Notes: generated by a model from the sequence alone, not told the origin. A stretch of 64,000 bases of DNA from Methylopumilus sp003533095 (GCA_963977845.1 CAXBPZ010000001.1:124001-188000); one strand, 5' to 3'. Shown: positions 44,098 through 53,538, counted from the first letter of the stretch. Translations and numbers: made by a program.

Positions 44098-44130
44098 CAT
44101 ATAAATCAATGCCTATAAATGATTTATATG
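44098..44130. repeat. Inverted repeat in the waaC-edd divergent region
   Basis: CATATAAATCA (44098-44108) and TGATTTATATG (44120-44130) are perfect 11-nt complements separated by 11 nt. The dyad lies 21 nt before the -35 of the edd promoter and 15 nt from the waaC start. It could be an operator or a hairpin in the waaC leader. Confidence 0.5.
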
Positions 44131-44150
44131 ATTAATTCCTATTTAATCGT

Positions 44151-44180
44151 TTGACGCTTACGGAGTGTTTCTAGGATAAT
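44151..44180 (+). promoter_or_regulatory. Sigma-70-type promoter for edd-eda
   Basis: TTGACG (44151-44156) and GATAAT (44175-44180) separated by 18 nt, 47 nt before the edd ATG. Both boxes differ from consensus by one base. Confidence 0.6.
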
Positions 44181-44227
44181 CTGTCATAGAAATATTTTTT
44201 ATTTATTCACGACAACACATTAATTTA

Positions 44228-46042
44228 ATGAAACATTCCATAGTAGAGATCACTGAAAGAATCAAAGAAAAAAGTAGGCCCACGAGAATTGCATACCTAG
44301 CTCGCATCGATGCTATGTTGCAAAGACAGCGTGGTGCGGATCGTTTAGGTTGCGCTAATGTGGCTCATGCTATTGCAGCATTGCCGAAAAATGACAAACT
44401 AAAGATCGTAAGTGAAAAAAAACCTAACATCGCAATCGTTTCTGCATACAACGATATGCTTTCAGCACATAAGCCTTATGAAAACTATCCATCCATTATT
44501 CGTGATGAAGCTAATAAAGGTGATGCAACAGCTCAAGTAGCAGGTGGCGTCCCTGCTATGTGCGATGGCATTACACAGGGTGAACCCGGTATGGAATTGA
44601 GTTTATTTTCTCGAGATACCATAGCAATGGCAACTGCAATCGGACTCTCACATGACGTATTCGATGGCGCGCTTATGTTAGGTATTTGCGACAAAATTGT
44701 GCCTGGCTTATTAATTGGTGCTCTTCATTTTGGCCACCTACCTACAATTTTTGTGCCGGCTGGTCCTATGTCTACTGGTATCGATAATACTTCTAAATCT
44801 AAAGTGCGAGAGAAGTATGCACAAGGCCTTGTGGGTCGAGAAGAGCTCTTAGCTTCTGAATCGGCTGCATATCATGGAGAAGGGACTTGCACATTTTATG
44901 GTACAGCCAATAGTAATCAGATGTTAATGGAAGCGATGGGGCTTCATGTTCCAGGGGCAGCATTTATTCATCCTAGAGATGATATTAGAGAAGAAATCAC
45001 GCGTGAATCTGTCCGCGCTCTTTTGAGTATTATCAAAAATAAACAAAATAAACCTATTGGTAAATTAGTAGATGAGCGAGTAATTGTGAATGCTATGGTC
45101 GCATTATTAGCAACAGGCGGATCTACTAACCACCTTATTCATTGGGTAGCGATCGCAAGAGCTGCTGGTATTATTATTGATTGGAGTGATTTCCATGATC
45201 TCGCAAGCTCAACTCCTCTATTAGCAAGTGTTTATCCAAATGGCAAAGCAGATGTGAATGAATTTCAAACTGCAGGCGGTCCTGCATTTGTGATTCGTGA
45301 GCTTATCGATTCAGGTTGTATGTATCCAGAAGTCATGACTGTGAGTGAAGGCGGATTAAAAGAATATACAAAAAAACCTACTAAAGAAAATAACAAACTT
45401 ATTTGGAAAGACTTACCTAAAGAAAGTGGCGATGAAACAATTGTCAGAACTGCTGATAATCCTTTTAATCAATCAGGTGGATTAAAACTTTTACAAGGTA
45501 ATCTCGGTCGTTCTGTTATTAAAATTTCTGCAGTACCGCAAGACCGGTACATTATTGAGGCGCCTGCAATTATTTTTGATACCCAAGAAGAGCTTCTTAG
45601 TGCCTTTGATCGAGGGGAACTCGAAAAAGATTTTGTTGCTGTTGTAAGATTCCAGGGACCTAAAGCTAATGGAATGCCTGAGCTTCACAAGCTAACACCC
45701 CCTCTAGCAGTCCTTCAAAATAAAGGTTTTAAAGTAGCAATTGTGACCGACGGGAGAATGAGTGGCGCTTCCGGTAAAATTCCAGCTGCAATTCATTTAA
45801 GCCCTGAAGCTTCTGCAAATGGACCCATCAGTAAAATTCGTAATGGCGATATGATTCGTTTAAATGCCATGGTCGGTACTTTAAATGCATTGGTCGATGA
45901 AGATACATGGTATGAAAGAGAAAATGAAAATCTTTCTGATCAACTTAGAAATAATAATGCGCACGACATTGGACGCGAATTATTCGCTGGTATGAGAAAA
46001 AATGTGATTTCAGCTGAAGAAGGTGCGATCACCTGGTTATAA
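44228..46042 (+). CDS. edd: 6-Phosphogluconate dehydratase (Entner-Doudoroff)
   Basis: Dehydrates 6-phosphogluconate to 2-keto-3-deoxy-6-phosphogluconate (KDPG); [4Fe-4S] enzyme of the IlvD/Edd family. Edd-specific blocks include SAYNDMLSAHKPYENYP, GGVPAMCDGITQGEPGMELS, GICDKIVPGLLIGAL and the C-terminal VTDGRMSGASGKIPAA. At 604 residues it has the length of Edd, longer than IlvD. It has its own promoter and eda 16 nt downstream. In a ribulose-monophosphate methylotroph this pair would cleave hexose phosphate to pyruvate and GAP. Confidence 0.97.
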   Translation: MKHSIVEITERIKEKSRPTRIAYLARIDAMLQRQRGADRLGCANVAHAIAALPKNDKLKIVSEKKPNIAIVSAYNDMLSAHKPYENYPSIIRDEANKGDATAQVAGGVPAMCDGITQGEPGMELSLFSRDTIAMATAIGLSHDVFDGALMLGICDKIVPGLLIGALHFGHLPTIFVPAGPMSTGIDNTSKSKVREKYAQGLVGREELLASESAAYHGEGTCTFYGTANSNQMLMEAMGLHVPGAAFIHPRDDIREEITRESVRALLSIIKNKQNKPIGKLVDERVIVNAMVALLATGGSTNHLIHWVAIARAAGIIIDWSDFHDLASSTPLLASVYPNGKADVNEFQTAGGPAFVIRELIDSGCMYPEVMTVSEGGLKEYTKKPTKENNKLIWKDLPKESGDETIVRTADNPFNQSGGLKLLQGNLGRSVIKISAVPQDRYIIEAPAIIFDTQEELLSAFDRGELEKDFVAVVRFQGPKANGMPELHKLTPPLAVLQNKGFKVAIVTDGRMSGASGKIPAAIHLSPEASANGPISKIRNGDMIRLNAMVGTLNALVDEDTWYERENENLSDQLRNNNAHDIGRELFAGMRKNVISAEEGAITWL

Positions 46043-46058
46043 ATTATTTAAGGACTAT

Positions 46059-46685
46059 ATGAAGACATTAGATTTAGCAAATTACGGGCCAGTGATTCCA
46101 GTTATTGTGATTGATAAAGTGGAAGATGCTGTTCCAATGGCAGAAGCTTTACTTGAAGGTGGTATTAAAGTTTTGGAAGTTACATTAAGAACTTCATGTG
46201 CTATTGAGGCAATGGACCGAATTATTAAACAGCTCCCAGAAGCGATTGTAGGGGCAGGCACTGTAAGAACAAAAGCAGATGCTTCAGCTGCAAAATCAAT
46301 TGGCTGTCAATTTGCAGTGAGCCCAGGCTACACTTCAGAAATTGGTAAACATTGTTTAGATATTGGCTTACCTTTATTGCCAGGGGTATCAACTGGAAGT
46401 GAAGTGATGATGGCTAATAATGATGGATATTATTTTCTAAAACTTTTTCCTGCAGTTGCAGTCGGCGGTATTAATCTCTTAAAAGGATTTGCAGGTCCTT
46501 TTTCAGATGTTAAATTTTGTCCAACAGGTGGTGTAACCGTTCAATCAGCTCCTGAATTTTTGAGTTTACCCAATGTGCCAGTTTGCGGAGGCACATGGCT
46601 TACACCAAAAGATCTCGTTGCAAATAAAAACTGGGTTGAAATTACAAAATTAGCAAAAGAAGCAAGCGCGATCAAACGCCCTTAA
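46059..46685 (+). CDS. eda: KDPG aldolase
   Basis: Cleaves KDPG to pyruvate and glyceraldehyde 3-phosphate. The start chosen is ATG 46059 behind AAGGAC, giving 208 residues; the frame is open 12 codons earlier inside edd but without a ribosome-binding site. The Schiff-base lysine is K128 in YFLKLFPA, and the catalytic E40/R44 lie in VLEVTLRT. The GTVRTKADA and CPTGGV blocks complete the barrel. It is in an operon with edd. Confidence 0.96.
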   Translation: MKTLDLANYGPVIPVIVIDKVEDAVPMAEALLEGGIKVLEVTLRTSCAIEAMDRIIKQLPEAIVGAGTVRTKADASAAKSIGCQFAVSPGYTSEIGKHCLDIGLPLLPGVSTGSEVMMANNDGYYFLKLFPAVAVGGINLLKGFAGPFSDVKFCPTGGVTVQSAPEFLSLPNVPVCGGTWLTPKDLVANKNWVEITKLAKEASAIKRP

Positions 46686-46694
46686 TTCAATTTC

Positions 46695-47354
46695 ATGCTT
46701 CCGATCTCTCAATACAAGACAATCTTATTTGATTGTGATGGTGTTGTCTTAAATTCAAATTTTCTTAAGATAGAAGCATACCGATTAACGGCCCTTGAGT
46801 TCGGAGCATCTGAAGAAGATGCTATGAGGTTAGTAAATCATCATATTGAATATACCGGCATATCTAGAAATATTAAATTTACTTATTTTTTAGAAAAAAT
46901 TCTTAATAAGACAGTAGATGACGCATCGATGCATCATCTTTTAAAACAACTCAATTATGAGGTTGAAAGACTTTTAGAAAATTGTGAAATCGCTCAAGGC
47001 CTTGATGTCTTAAGGGAAAAAACTAAAGACTCTAATTGGATGATAGTCTCTGGAGGTGATCAAGAAGAGATTATCCGTTTATTCACAAGAAAAAATTTAT
47101 TAAAGTATTTTGATGTAGGAATTTTTGGAAGTCCTGATTCTAAAGAAGATATAGTCTCTCGTGAATTAAAAAAGCGCACTGGACAAAGCCCTGCATTATT
47201 CATTGGTGATTCTAAATACGACTTTCAAGTCGCTAAAAAAAATAATTTAGATTTTATTTTTTTAAGTGATTGGACTAATTTTTCAGAATGGAAAAGTTTT
47301 TGCGCAGAAAATAAGATTGAGATTTATCGTAAGTTAGATGACCTTAATCATTAA
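46695..47354 (+). CDS. HAD-family phosphatase
   Basis: The 219-residue haloacid dehalogenase hydrolase has nucleophile D13 and D15 (LFDCDGVVLNS), motif II in VSGG (about 116-119), and motif IV GDSKYDFQVAK. A helical cap lies at about 25-90, as in the phosphoglycolate-phosphatase-like subfamily. The substrate is unknown. It follows eda by 9 nt and may be co-transcribed with edd-eda. Its end overlaps the convergent waaF stop by 4 nt. Confidence 0.85.
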   Translation: MLPISQYKTILFDCDGVVLNSNFLKIEAYRLTALEFGASEEDAMRLVNHHIEYTGISRNIKFTYFLEKILNKTVDDASMHHLLKQLNYEVERLLENCEIAQGLDVLREKTKDSNWMIVSGGDQEEIIRLFTRKNLLKYFDVGIFGSPDSKEDIVSRELKKRTGQSPALFIGDSKYDFQVAKKNNLDFIFLSDWTNFSEWKSFCAENKIEIYRKLDDLNH

Positions 47355-48394
47355 ATTACTCTTCGAATAATCTCTTCAGGTTTAATATTCTTTAAGCAGT
47401 TTGTATGTTGGAGTGGACACGTTCTTTCAAAACATGGACTACATGATAAGCCAAGATAAACTGTTTTTGCATGGCGACTTAAGGGGGGTGTTTTTTGGGG
47501 GTCAGAAGAGCCAAAAATAGCTATCTGCTTAATTCTTAAACTCGCAGCCACATGCATCAGACCTGAATCATTACTTAAAAATGAATTGCATATACTCATC
47601 ACATCAATGACTTCTTCTAACTTTGTTTTGCCAATAAGGTTAATGACTTTATTTTTTGTGAGCTTGTCTATGAGTTTTCCCAACTCATGATCGTGCGTAG
47701 ACCCTAAAGTAATCACTTTCCAACCTTTTTCGATAGCTACCTTTGAAACCTGAGCAAAGTATTCGATGGGCCAGCGCTTAGCTTCACCATATTCGGCTCC
47801 TGGGGCAATAGCCAAAATTTTATCCGATGACTTTATTTTTCCTTTTAAAAGTTTTCGAGCTTGACTAGGTTTTGAAATGAGGTAAGTGGATAAACTTGGC
47901 CTAACATTTTTATTCTTTGGGGCAAGGGCTAAGAATTGATCAACAGTGCGATAAAGACTCTTATCTTTTTTAATCCGATCATTGATGAGACCAAAGCGCA
48001 TTTCGCCCAAAAATCCCCTCCGATTAGGTATGTTGGCAAAAAATGGAATGAGGGCTGATTTGAACGAGTTGGTTAATACGATAGCTTCTGTGTAACCCTC
48101 TATTTTTAGGCTTTTTCCTAATTGGTATCGTTTAATTAGATTGAGTTCACCGTGAGAAAAGGGCAAAGCAATCGGTTGATCGACTTCAGGCATTCTTGAA
48201 ACTAAGGGGATAGTCCATGCAGGCGAAGCCACATGTAGCTTACTTTTCGGATAATGATCTTTAATCACTTTAAAAAGTTTTTGTGCCATGACCATATCTC
48301 CTAGCCATGACGGTCCTATCACCAGAATTTTTTGAGAGCTCAAAATCTTAAGATATTTTTTTAATGATAGCGCTAGTGCTTCTTCCAGGAACAA
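47351..48394 (-). CDS. waaF: LPS heptosyltransferase II
   Basis: GT9 enzyme that adds the second heptose of the inner core. Motifs are KILVIGPSWLGDMVMAQ (about 22-38), APGAEYGEAKRWP, and NDSGLMHVAASLRIKQIAIFGSSDPQKTPP, with C-terminal CSPCFERTCPLQHTNC typical of WaaF. The longest frame starts at ATG 48394 and overlaps hldE by 47 nt. A TTG at 48343 just after the hldE stop, five codons before the conserved block, may be the true start. Confidence 0.93.
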   Translation of the reverse strand: MFLEEALALSLKKYLKILSSQKILVIGPSWLGDMVMAQKLFKVIKDHYPKSKLHVASPAWTIPLVSRMPEVDQPIALPFSHGELNLIKRYQLGKSLKIEGYTEAIVLTNSFKSALIPFFANIPNRRGFLGEMRFGLINDRIKKDKSLYRTVDQFLALAPKNKNVRPSLSTYLISKPSQARKLLKGKIKSSDKILAIAPGAEYGEAKRWPIEYFAQVSKVAIEKGWKVITLGSTHDHELGKLIDKLTKNKVINLIGKTKLEEVIDVMSICNSFLSNDSGLMHVAASLRIKQIAIFGSSDPQKTPPLSRHAKTVYLGLSCSPCFERTCPLQHTNCLKNIKPEEIIRRVI

Positions 48395-49796
48395 TCGAAA
48401 CTAATTCAACTTTACCATTCCATTTTTTTAATTCTTGATGACCTACGACTTGATTCTTTTTGTAATCACTACCTTTTACTAAAACATCAGGTTGAATTTT
48501 CTTTATTAAATGGAGTGGCGTTGTTTCACTAAAAATGACAATGCCATCGACAGAAGAAAGCGCTGAGAGAACTCTTGCACGATCCTCTTGGTGTATCACA
48601 GGTCTTGATTTACCTTTTAGTTTGGTGACAGATGAATCGCTATTTAAAGCGAGAATTAAAACATCACCTAATTTTTTTGCTTTTTCAAGATAAGTCACGT
48701 GACCTGCATGAAGTATATCAAAGCAACCATTTGTAAATACAATTTTCTTTTTCTGCTTTTTCCAAATACCTACTTGCTCCATAAGACTTTCAAGTGAGTG
48801 AATTTTTTTCTCTTGATCTGAGTGTTGTGCATTTAATGTTTTCACTAAGTCTGCATGTGTAATTGGAATCGTACCTAATTTTCCAATGACTATACCAGCA
48901 GCAATATTAGCAATATTGAGCGAGGTTTCAATCGGCATTTTTGCGATCATACATGCCGCTAATGTAGCGATAACTGTGTCGCCGGCGCCTGAGACATCAA
49001 ATACTTGCTGTTGATTAATAGCAGGTAAATTTTTAATCGTATCACCTTGAATTAAATCAATACCGTCTTCCCCTTTTGTCATTGCTATAAATTGTAAATT
49101 GAGCGATTTTTTTAATTTTAAAAGAGGGGTTAAAAAATTAGTATTTTTTGTCACATGAATATGGCAAGCCTCAATTGCTTCTTTTTTGTTGGGTGTAATG
49201 GCAGTCGCATTTTTATATTTTTCGTAATGAATCCCCTTGGGATCAACCAGCACAGGTATTTTTTTTGCTCTAGCGTGCTTGATGACGTGTTGACATAAGC
49301 CCTCACTTAAAACACCTTTCGCATAATCAGACAATATGACTATGGCTGGGTTTTTATTAAGAAGTGTTGTAATTTTTTGAGTAAGTGCTTTTGAGTTGAT
49401 AAGTTCAGCAGTAGCTTCCTGATCGATTCTCATCATTTGTTGATGTTCACCAATAATACGTGTTTTTGTTGTCGTAGGATTTTTGTCTTTAATGATACCA
49501 TCGACGCCAATATGATTTTTTTTAAGAATCTCGAGTAATTTTTTTCCATCGATATCGTTGCCAATTTGGCCAGCGAGTATGGTTTTAATGCCTAAGAGTG
49601 ATAGATTCGCAGCCACATTGCCTGACCCTCCAATACGTTCAAATGACTCTTTAAGTCTTACGACGGGGACAGGTGCTTCAGGAGAAATTCTTGATACATT
49701 GCCGATTAAATAGCGATCTAACATTAAGTCGCCAATGACTAAGGCCCATTGATTACGCGCATTGAATTTATTTTTAATGATATCGATATCAGTCAT
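48348..49796 (-). CDS. hldE: Bifunctional heptose-7-phosphate kinase / heptose-1-phosphate adenylyltransferase
   Basis: Two-step enzyme of ADP-heptose synthesis. The N-terminal ribokinase-like domain (about 1-320) has SGNVAANLSLLG and the C-terminal kinase signature DVSGAGDTVIA. The nucleotidyltransferase domain begins at about 350, with TNGCFDILHAGH (355-366). The 482 residues equal the fused form (E. coli RfaE). It lies between gmhA (3-nt gap) and waaF. Confidence 0.97.
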   Translation of the reverse strand: MTDIDIIKNKFNARNQWALVIGDLMLDRYLIGNVSRISPEAPVPVVRLKESFERIGGSGNVAANLSLLGIKTILAGQIGNDIDGKKLLEILKKNHIGVDGIIKDKNPTTTKTRIIGEHQQMMRIDQEATAELINSKALTQKITTLLNKNPAIVILSDYAKGVLSEGLCQHVIKHARAKKIPVLVDPKGIHYEKYKNATAITPNKKEAIEACHIHVTKNTNFLTPLLKLKKSLNLQFIAMTKGEDGIDLIQGDTIKNLPAINQQQVFDVSGAGDTVIATLAACMIAKMPIETSLNIANIAAGIVIGKLGTIPITHADLVKTLNAQHSDQEKKIHSLESLMEQVGIWKKQKKKIVFTNGCFDILHAGHVTYLEKAKKLGDVLILALNSDSSVTKLKGKSRPVIHQEDRARVLSALSSVDGIVIFSETTPLHLIKKIQPDVLVKGSDYKKNQVVGHQELKKWNGKVELVSIVPGRSTSAIIKKIS

Positions 49797-49799
49797 CTG

Positions 49800-50369
49800 T
49801 TAGAGACTTTCATCAATGAGTTCGCAAAGTGTATGCCCAATTAAGATATGTGCTTCTTGAATTCTCGCTGTTTCATTCGATTCTACGACGATACTATGCT
49901 TCGATATTTTCTTAATGAGGCCACCATCACCACCTGTTAATCCAACAGTAATTGCACCCAGTGCATTTGCTTTTTCTAAACCTTTCACTACATTTTTACT
50001 ATTACCAGATGTAGAGATACCAATTACTACATCATCTTTTAAACACAAAGCTTCAACTTGTCTTGCGAAAATGTGTTCAAACCCATAATCATTACCAACC
50101 GCTGTAAGTATTGAGGTATCTGTTGTCAATGCAATGGCAGGCAATCCTTTTCTTTCTTTAACAAAGCGACCCACAATTTCTGCTGCAATATGCTGACTAT
50201 CGGATGCACTGCCACCATTACCAAAAATCAATACTTTGCCTCCGGTATGAAGTGTCTTTTTTATAGTCTCTGCTACTTCATTTACAACATGAATAACAGA
50301 AGATAATTTATGAATCGTATCAAGATGACTTTTAAAAATAGATTCTATTCGTTTTATATTTTCACTCAT
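49800..50369 (-). CDS. gmhA: Sedoheptulose-7-phosphate isomerase
   Basis: First step of heptose synthesis: sedoheptulose 7-phosphate to D-glycero-D-manno-heptose 7-phosphate. SIS domain with GNGGSASDSQHIAAEIVGRF and GISTSGNSKNV. The 189 residues match the family. The DiaA paralogue is similar, but the location between hldD and hldE favours GmhA. Its ATG overlaps the hldD stop by 4 nt. Confidence 0.94.
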   Translation of the reverse strand: MSENIKRIESIFKSHLDTIHKLSSVIHVVNEVAETIKKTLHTGGKVLIFGNGGSASDSQHIAAEIVGRFVKERKGLPAIALTTDTSILTAVGNDYGFEHIFARQVEALCLKDDVVIGISTSGNSKNVVKGLEKANALGAITVGLTGGDGGLIKKISKHSIVVESNETARIQEAHILIGHTLCELIDESL

Positions 50370-51349
50370 GCGTATGCATCACTTTTTGTTAAGTAATTAG
50401 TTGCGTAATCTTTAACGCCTTCTTCAATTGTTAAAAATGGTTTTGTATATCCAGCGTCTTTTAGTTTCTTAATATTTGCTTCAGTAAAATATTGGTATTT
50501 TCCTTTAAGATCATTTGGCATATCAATATATTTAATTGCTTTGTGATTACCCTCTACACTATTAATGAGCGATTCTGCTAGCGCCTTAAAGCTAGATGCT
50601 TTTCCCGTGCCTACATTATAAATACCTGAATGATCTTTGTGGCTCAAAAAATGTAAGACAGCTGCTGCTGCGTCTTTGACATAAACAAAATCTCGTAATT
50701 GCATACCATCTTGATAGTCCGGACGATCACTTTTAAAAAGCCTTATCTCGCCTTCTTTTTTAAGTTGGTTAAATGAATGAAATACTACGCTCGCCATTCT
50801 ATTTTTATGGTATTCGTTTGGACCATACACATTAAAGAATTTAAATCCACACCAATGTGGTGGTGTTTTTTCTTTTGAGAGCACTTGGCTAACCGCCCAT
50901 TGATCAAAAAATTGTTTTGAGTAACCGTAAGCGTTAAGTGGCCTTAGTTTACTAAGCTCAGATTCGTTATCATCATAACCAAATTCACCACTCCCATAGG
51001 TAGCCGCAGAGCTTGCGTAAAGAAAAGGAATTTGATGTTCACTTGCATAACGCCATAAATTTTGGCTATAACGAATATTATGATTTAAGAGTTTGTTGAA
51101 ATCAGTTTCAGTTGTAGCGCTAATTGCACCCATATGAATAATGGCTTCAATATTTTGTTTTTTTTCAAGCCATGGGAAAAGATCATCTTTATCAAGATAA
51201 TCGATATATGTTCGTTTACTTAAATTATTCCATTGATCCGGGTGTTGGATATCATCTACGATGATGATATCTTTTCGGTCAAGGATGGTATTGAGATGCC
51301 AAGCAATGATACTTCCAATCATGCCAGCACCACCAGTCAGTATTATCAT
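50366..51349 (-). CDS. hldD: ADP-L-glycero-D-manno-heptose-6-epimerase
   Basis: Final step of ADP-heptose synthesis. Extended short-chain dehydrogenase fold with the NADP-binding loop GGAGMIGS (6-13), ASSAATYG and catalytic Y141/K145 (YGYSK). The sequence FNVYGPNEYHKNRMASV is diagnostic of HldD. The 327 residues match the family. It heads the run hldD-gmhA-hldE-waaF, 22 nt after hemH. Confidence 0.97.
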   Translation of the reverse strand: MIILTGGAGMIGSIIAWHLNTILDRKDIIIVDDIQHPDQWNNLSKRTYIDYLDKDDLFPWLEKKQNIEAIIHMGAISATTETDFNKLLNHNIRYSQNLWRYASEHQIPFLYASSAATYGSGEFGYDDNESELSKLRPLNAYGYSKQFFDQWAVSQVLSKEKTPPHWCGFKFFNVYGPNEYHKNRMASVVFHSFNQLKKEGEIRLFKSDRPDYQDGMQLRDFVYVKDAAAAVLHFLSHKDHSGIYNVGTGKASSFKALAESLINSVEGNHKAIKYIDMPNDLKGKYQYFTEANIKKLKDAGYTKPFLTIEEGVKDYATNYLTKSDAYA

Positions 51350-51371
51350 ATGCGATATTGTCTTTAAATAA

Positions 51372-52481
51372 TTAAGACTGCTTTTTTTCTAGAAGCAGAG
51401 CTCTTTTTTTAGTGATGGCTGAGTTCTGAGCTTCTTTTTTAGGTGTCCAGCCCTTATCAATCCAACCTTGTAAATTTTCTAGGATTATACCTTGCATCGC
51501 CTTAATCCATTCTTGATTATCATTAAGTGCTGGAATATAGCTAAAGTTTTTGCCGCCATGACTTAAGAAAATATGTCTACCCTCAATATTGATTTCTTCC
51601 AATGTTTCTAAGCAGTCACTTGAGAATCCAGGGCAAATAACATGTACATTTTTTTCTTTCTTTTTACCCAAATCAGCCATCACTTCAGCGTAATAGGGTT
51701 TTAGCCATTCAGCTCTGCCAAAGCGTGATTGAAAAGATACTATATATTCACTCTCTTTTAACTTTAAAGCTTCAGCAAGCAAGCGGGCAGTTTTATAGCA
51801 TTCACAATGATAAGGATCACCTTGCATGAGTGATTTTTTTGGAATGCCATGAAAGCTCATGACTAATTTTGAAGGCCTTCCATTTTTTTTCCAGAATTGC
51901 AGCACGGATAATTTAAGCGCATTAATATAAAGAGGGTGGTCGTGATAATTTCTTACAGTTCTTATTGCAGGGACATTCCTTGTTTTAAGAAGAACACGCC
52001 ATAATGCATCCATCGCCGATGCACTTGATGATGCTGCATACTGAGGATAGAGTGGAAACAAAAGAATCTTGGTACAATTTTTTTCTTTTAGTTTGAGTAC
52101 TGCACTTTTCATTGAAGGATTACCATAAGACATTGCCAATTCCACTTCAATGGGTTGAGAAACTGCTTTTTTAATTTTTGTAGTCAAAGCTATTGTTTGA
52201 TTTGTAGCATTCACTAAAAGTGGTGAGCCTTTTTTAGTCCAAACTTTCGCATATTTTTTTGCTGAGCTTCCTGGCCTAAAAACCAAGATAATAAAATGAA
52301 GTATCCAACACCAAATAAATCGTGGCACTTCGACGACTCTTCGGTCCATGAGAAATTGCTGTAAGTATTTTCTTACGGCATGAGTGCTAAGAGAATCTGG
52401 CGTACCTAAATTTGCTAGAATGACCCCAATTTTCGGTGCATCGCCATGTTGATATGATGGTTCCTTTAAAAAGTAATTCAT
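51372..52481 (-). CDS. hemH: Ferrochelatase
   Basis: Inserts Fe2+ into protoporphyrin IX, the last step of haem synthesis. The 369 residues contain GVILANLGTPDSLSTHAVRKYL at the start, the catalytic histidine in MSFHGIPKKSLMQGDPY, and CLETLEEI. No membrane segment other than a hydrophobic patch near 60-75. It abuts hrcA, and hrcA-hemH adjacency recurs in betaproteobacteria. Confidence 0.96.
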   Translation of the reverse strand: MNYFLKEPSYQHGDAPKIGVILANLGTPDSLSTHAVRKYLQQFLMDRRVVEVPRFIWCWILHFIILVFRPGSSAKKYAKVWTKKGSPLLVNATNQTIALTTKIKKAVSQPIEVELAMSYGNPSMKSAVLKLKEKNCTKILLFPLYPQYAASSSASAMDALWRVLLKTRNVPAIRTVRNYHDHPLYINALKLSVLQFWKKNGRPSKLVMSFHGIPKKSLMQGDPYHCECYKTARLLAEALKLKESEYIVSFQSRFGRAEWLKPYYAEVMADLGKKKEKNVHVICPGFSSDCLETLEEINIEGRHIFLSHGGKNFSYIPALNDNQEWIKAMQGIILENLQGWIDKGWTPKKEAQNSAITKKRALLLEKKQS

Positions 52482-53501
52482 TTAATGTTGACTCAATGCG
52501 TTAGATAGAAGTTTTGCGGTGATATCAACAATAGGAATGACTCTCTCATAAGCCATTCGGGTAGGTCCAATCACACCGAGGGTACCTACAATTTCGCCAT
52601 CCGTTTCATAAGGAGAGGTAATAAGACTACATTCATCTAAAGATGAGTAGCCTGATTCATTGCCTATAAAGATTTGAATGCCTTCCGCCAGCTGACTTTT
52701 ATCGAGAAGCTTCATAAGCGCTGTTCGCTTTTCAAATACTTCAAAAATTTTTCTTAGGCTTGAAATATTTTTTGCGAGCTCTTCAGATTGAATAAGGTTA
52801 CTTTGTCCAGTGATGACTATAGATTCATTTTCCGGAGAAATAACGTCATTACCCACTTCGATAGCTGCTGTCATAAGTTTAATCATATCAGCATGCATTT
52901 TAGATAATTCATCTACGAGCGTATCTTTCACTTTTGCAAAAGTGTTCCCACTAAAGTTATGATTAAAATAATTTGCAGCTTCAATTAAATCGTCATGGGT
53001 GTAATGTTTTTCCGTCATCACAATTCTGTTTTGAACATTGCCGTCATTTGTGACGATAATGACAAGAATTTTTTTCTCAGATAAACCAATAAATTCTAAA
53101 TGTTTAAAAGTTGTTTTTTTTGCTTTAGGAATTAGAACCACACCGGCAAAATGTGTCAGCGTCGATAAGATGTCCGCGGCATTATTAATAATCTTTTTAT
53201 TGTCACCAATATTCATTTGGTTTTTTAATGAGGTAACAACTTTATCATCCAAAGGCTTGACGGTCAGAAGAGAGTCTACAAAAAGCCTATAACCTAACTG
53301 CGTGGGAATTCTTCCTGCGGAAGTATGAGGGCTAGTGATAAAACCCAAATCTTCAAGATCTTTCATCGTATTTCGAATAGAAGCTGGACTTAAATCAAGA
53401 CCGGATGACTTAGAGAGAGTTCTAGATCCCACAGGTTGCCCATCACTTATGTGTTGTTCAATGAGGGTTTTTAGAAGAATTTGGGCGCGCTTATCTAGCA
53501 T
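52482..53501 (-). CDS. hrcA: Heat-inducible transcription repressor HrcA
   Basis: Repressor of CIRCE-controlled heat-shock genes, kept active by GroEL in other bacteria. The N-terminal winged helix (about 1-75) has RTLSKSSGLDLSPASIRNTMKDLEDLGFI, the typical HrcA DNA-binding stretch. The GAF-like dimerisation domain with FEKRTALMKLLD and C-terminal TLGVIGPTRMAYERVIPIVD follows. 339 residues. It is divergent from nadK. A CIRCE operator in this window lies in front of rpoH at 32.07 kb, not in front of hrcA. Confidence 0.96.
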   Translation of the reverse strand: MLDKRAQILLKTLIEQHISDGQPVGSRTLSKSSGLDLSPASIRNTMKDLEDLGFITSPHTSAGRIPTQLGYRLFVDSLLTVKPLDDKVVTSLKNQMNIGDNKKIINNAADILSTLTHFAGVVLIPKAKKTTFKHLEFIGLSEKKILVIIVTNDGNVQNRIVMTEKHYTHDDLIEAANYFNHNFSGNTFAKVKDTLVDELSKMHADMIKLMTAAIEVGNDVISPENESIVITGQSNLIQSEELAKNISSLRKIFEVFEKRTALMKLLDKSQLAEGIQIFIGNESGYSSLDECSLITSPYETDGEIVGTLGVIGPTRMAYERVIPIVDITAKLLSNALSQH

Positions 53502-53538
53502 GCTGAAATAGAATTATTCATATAAATCGATATGCTTT

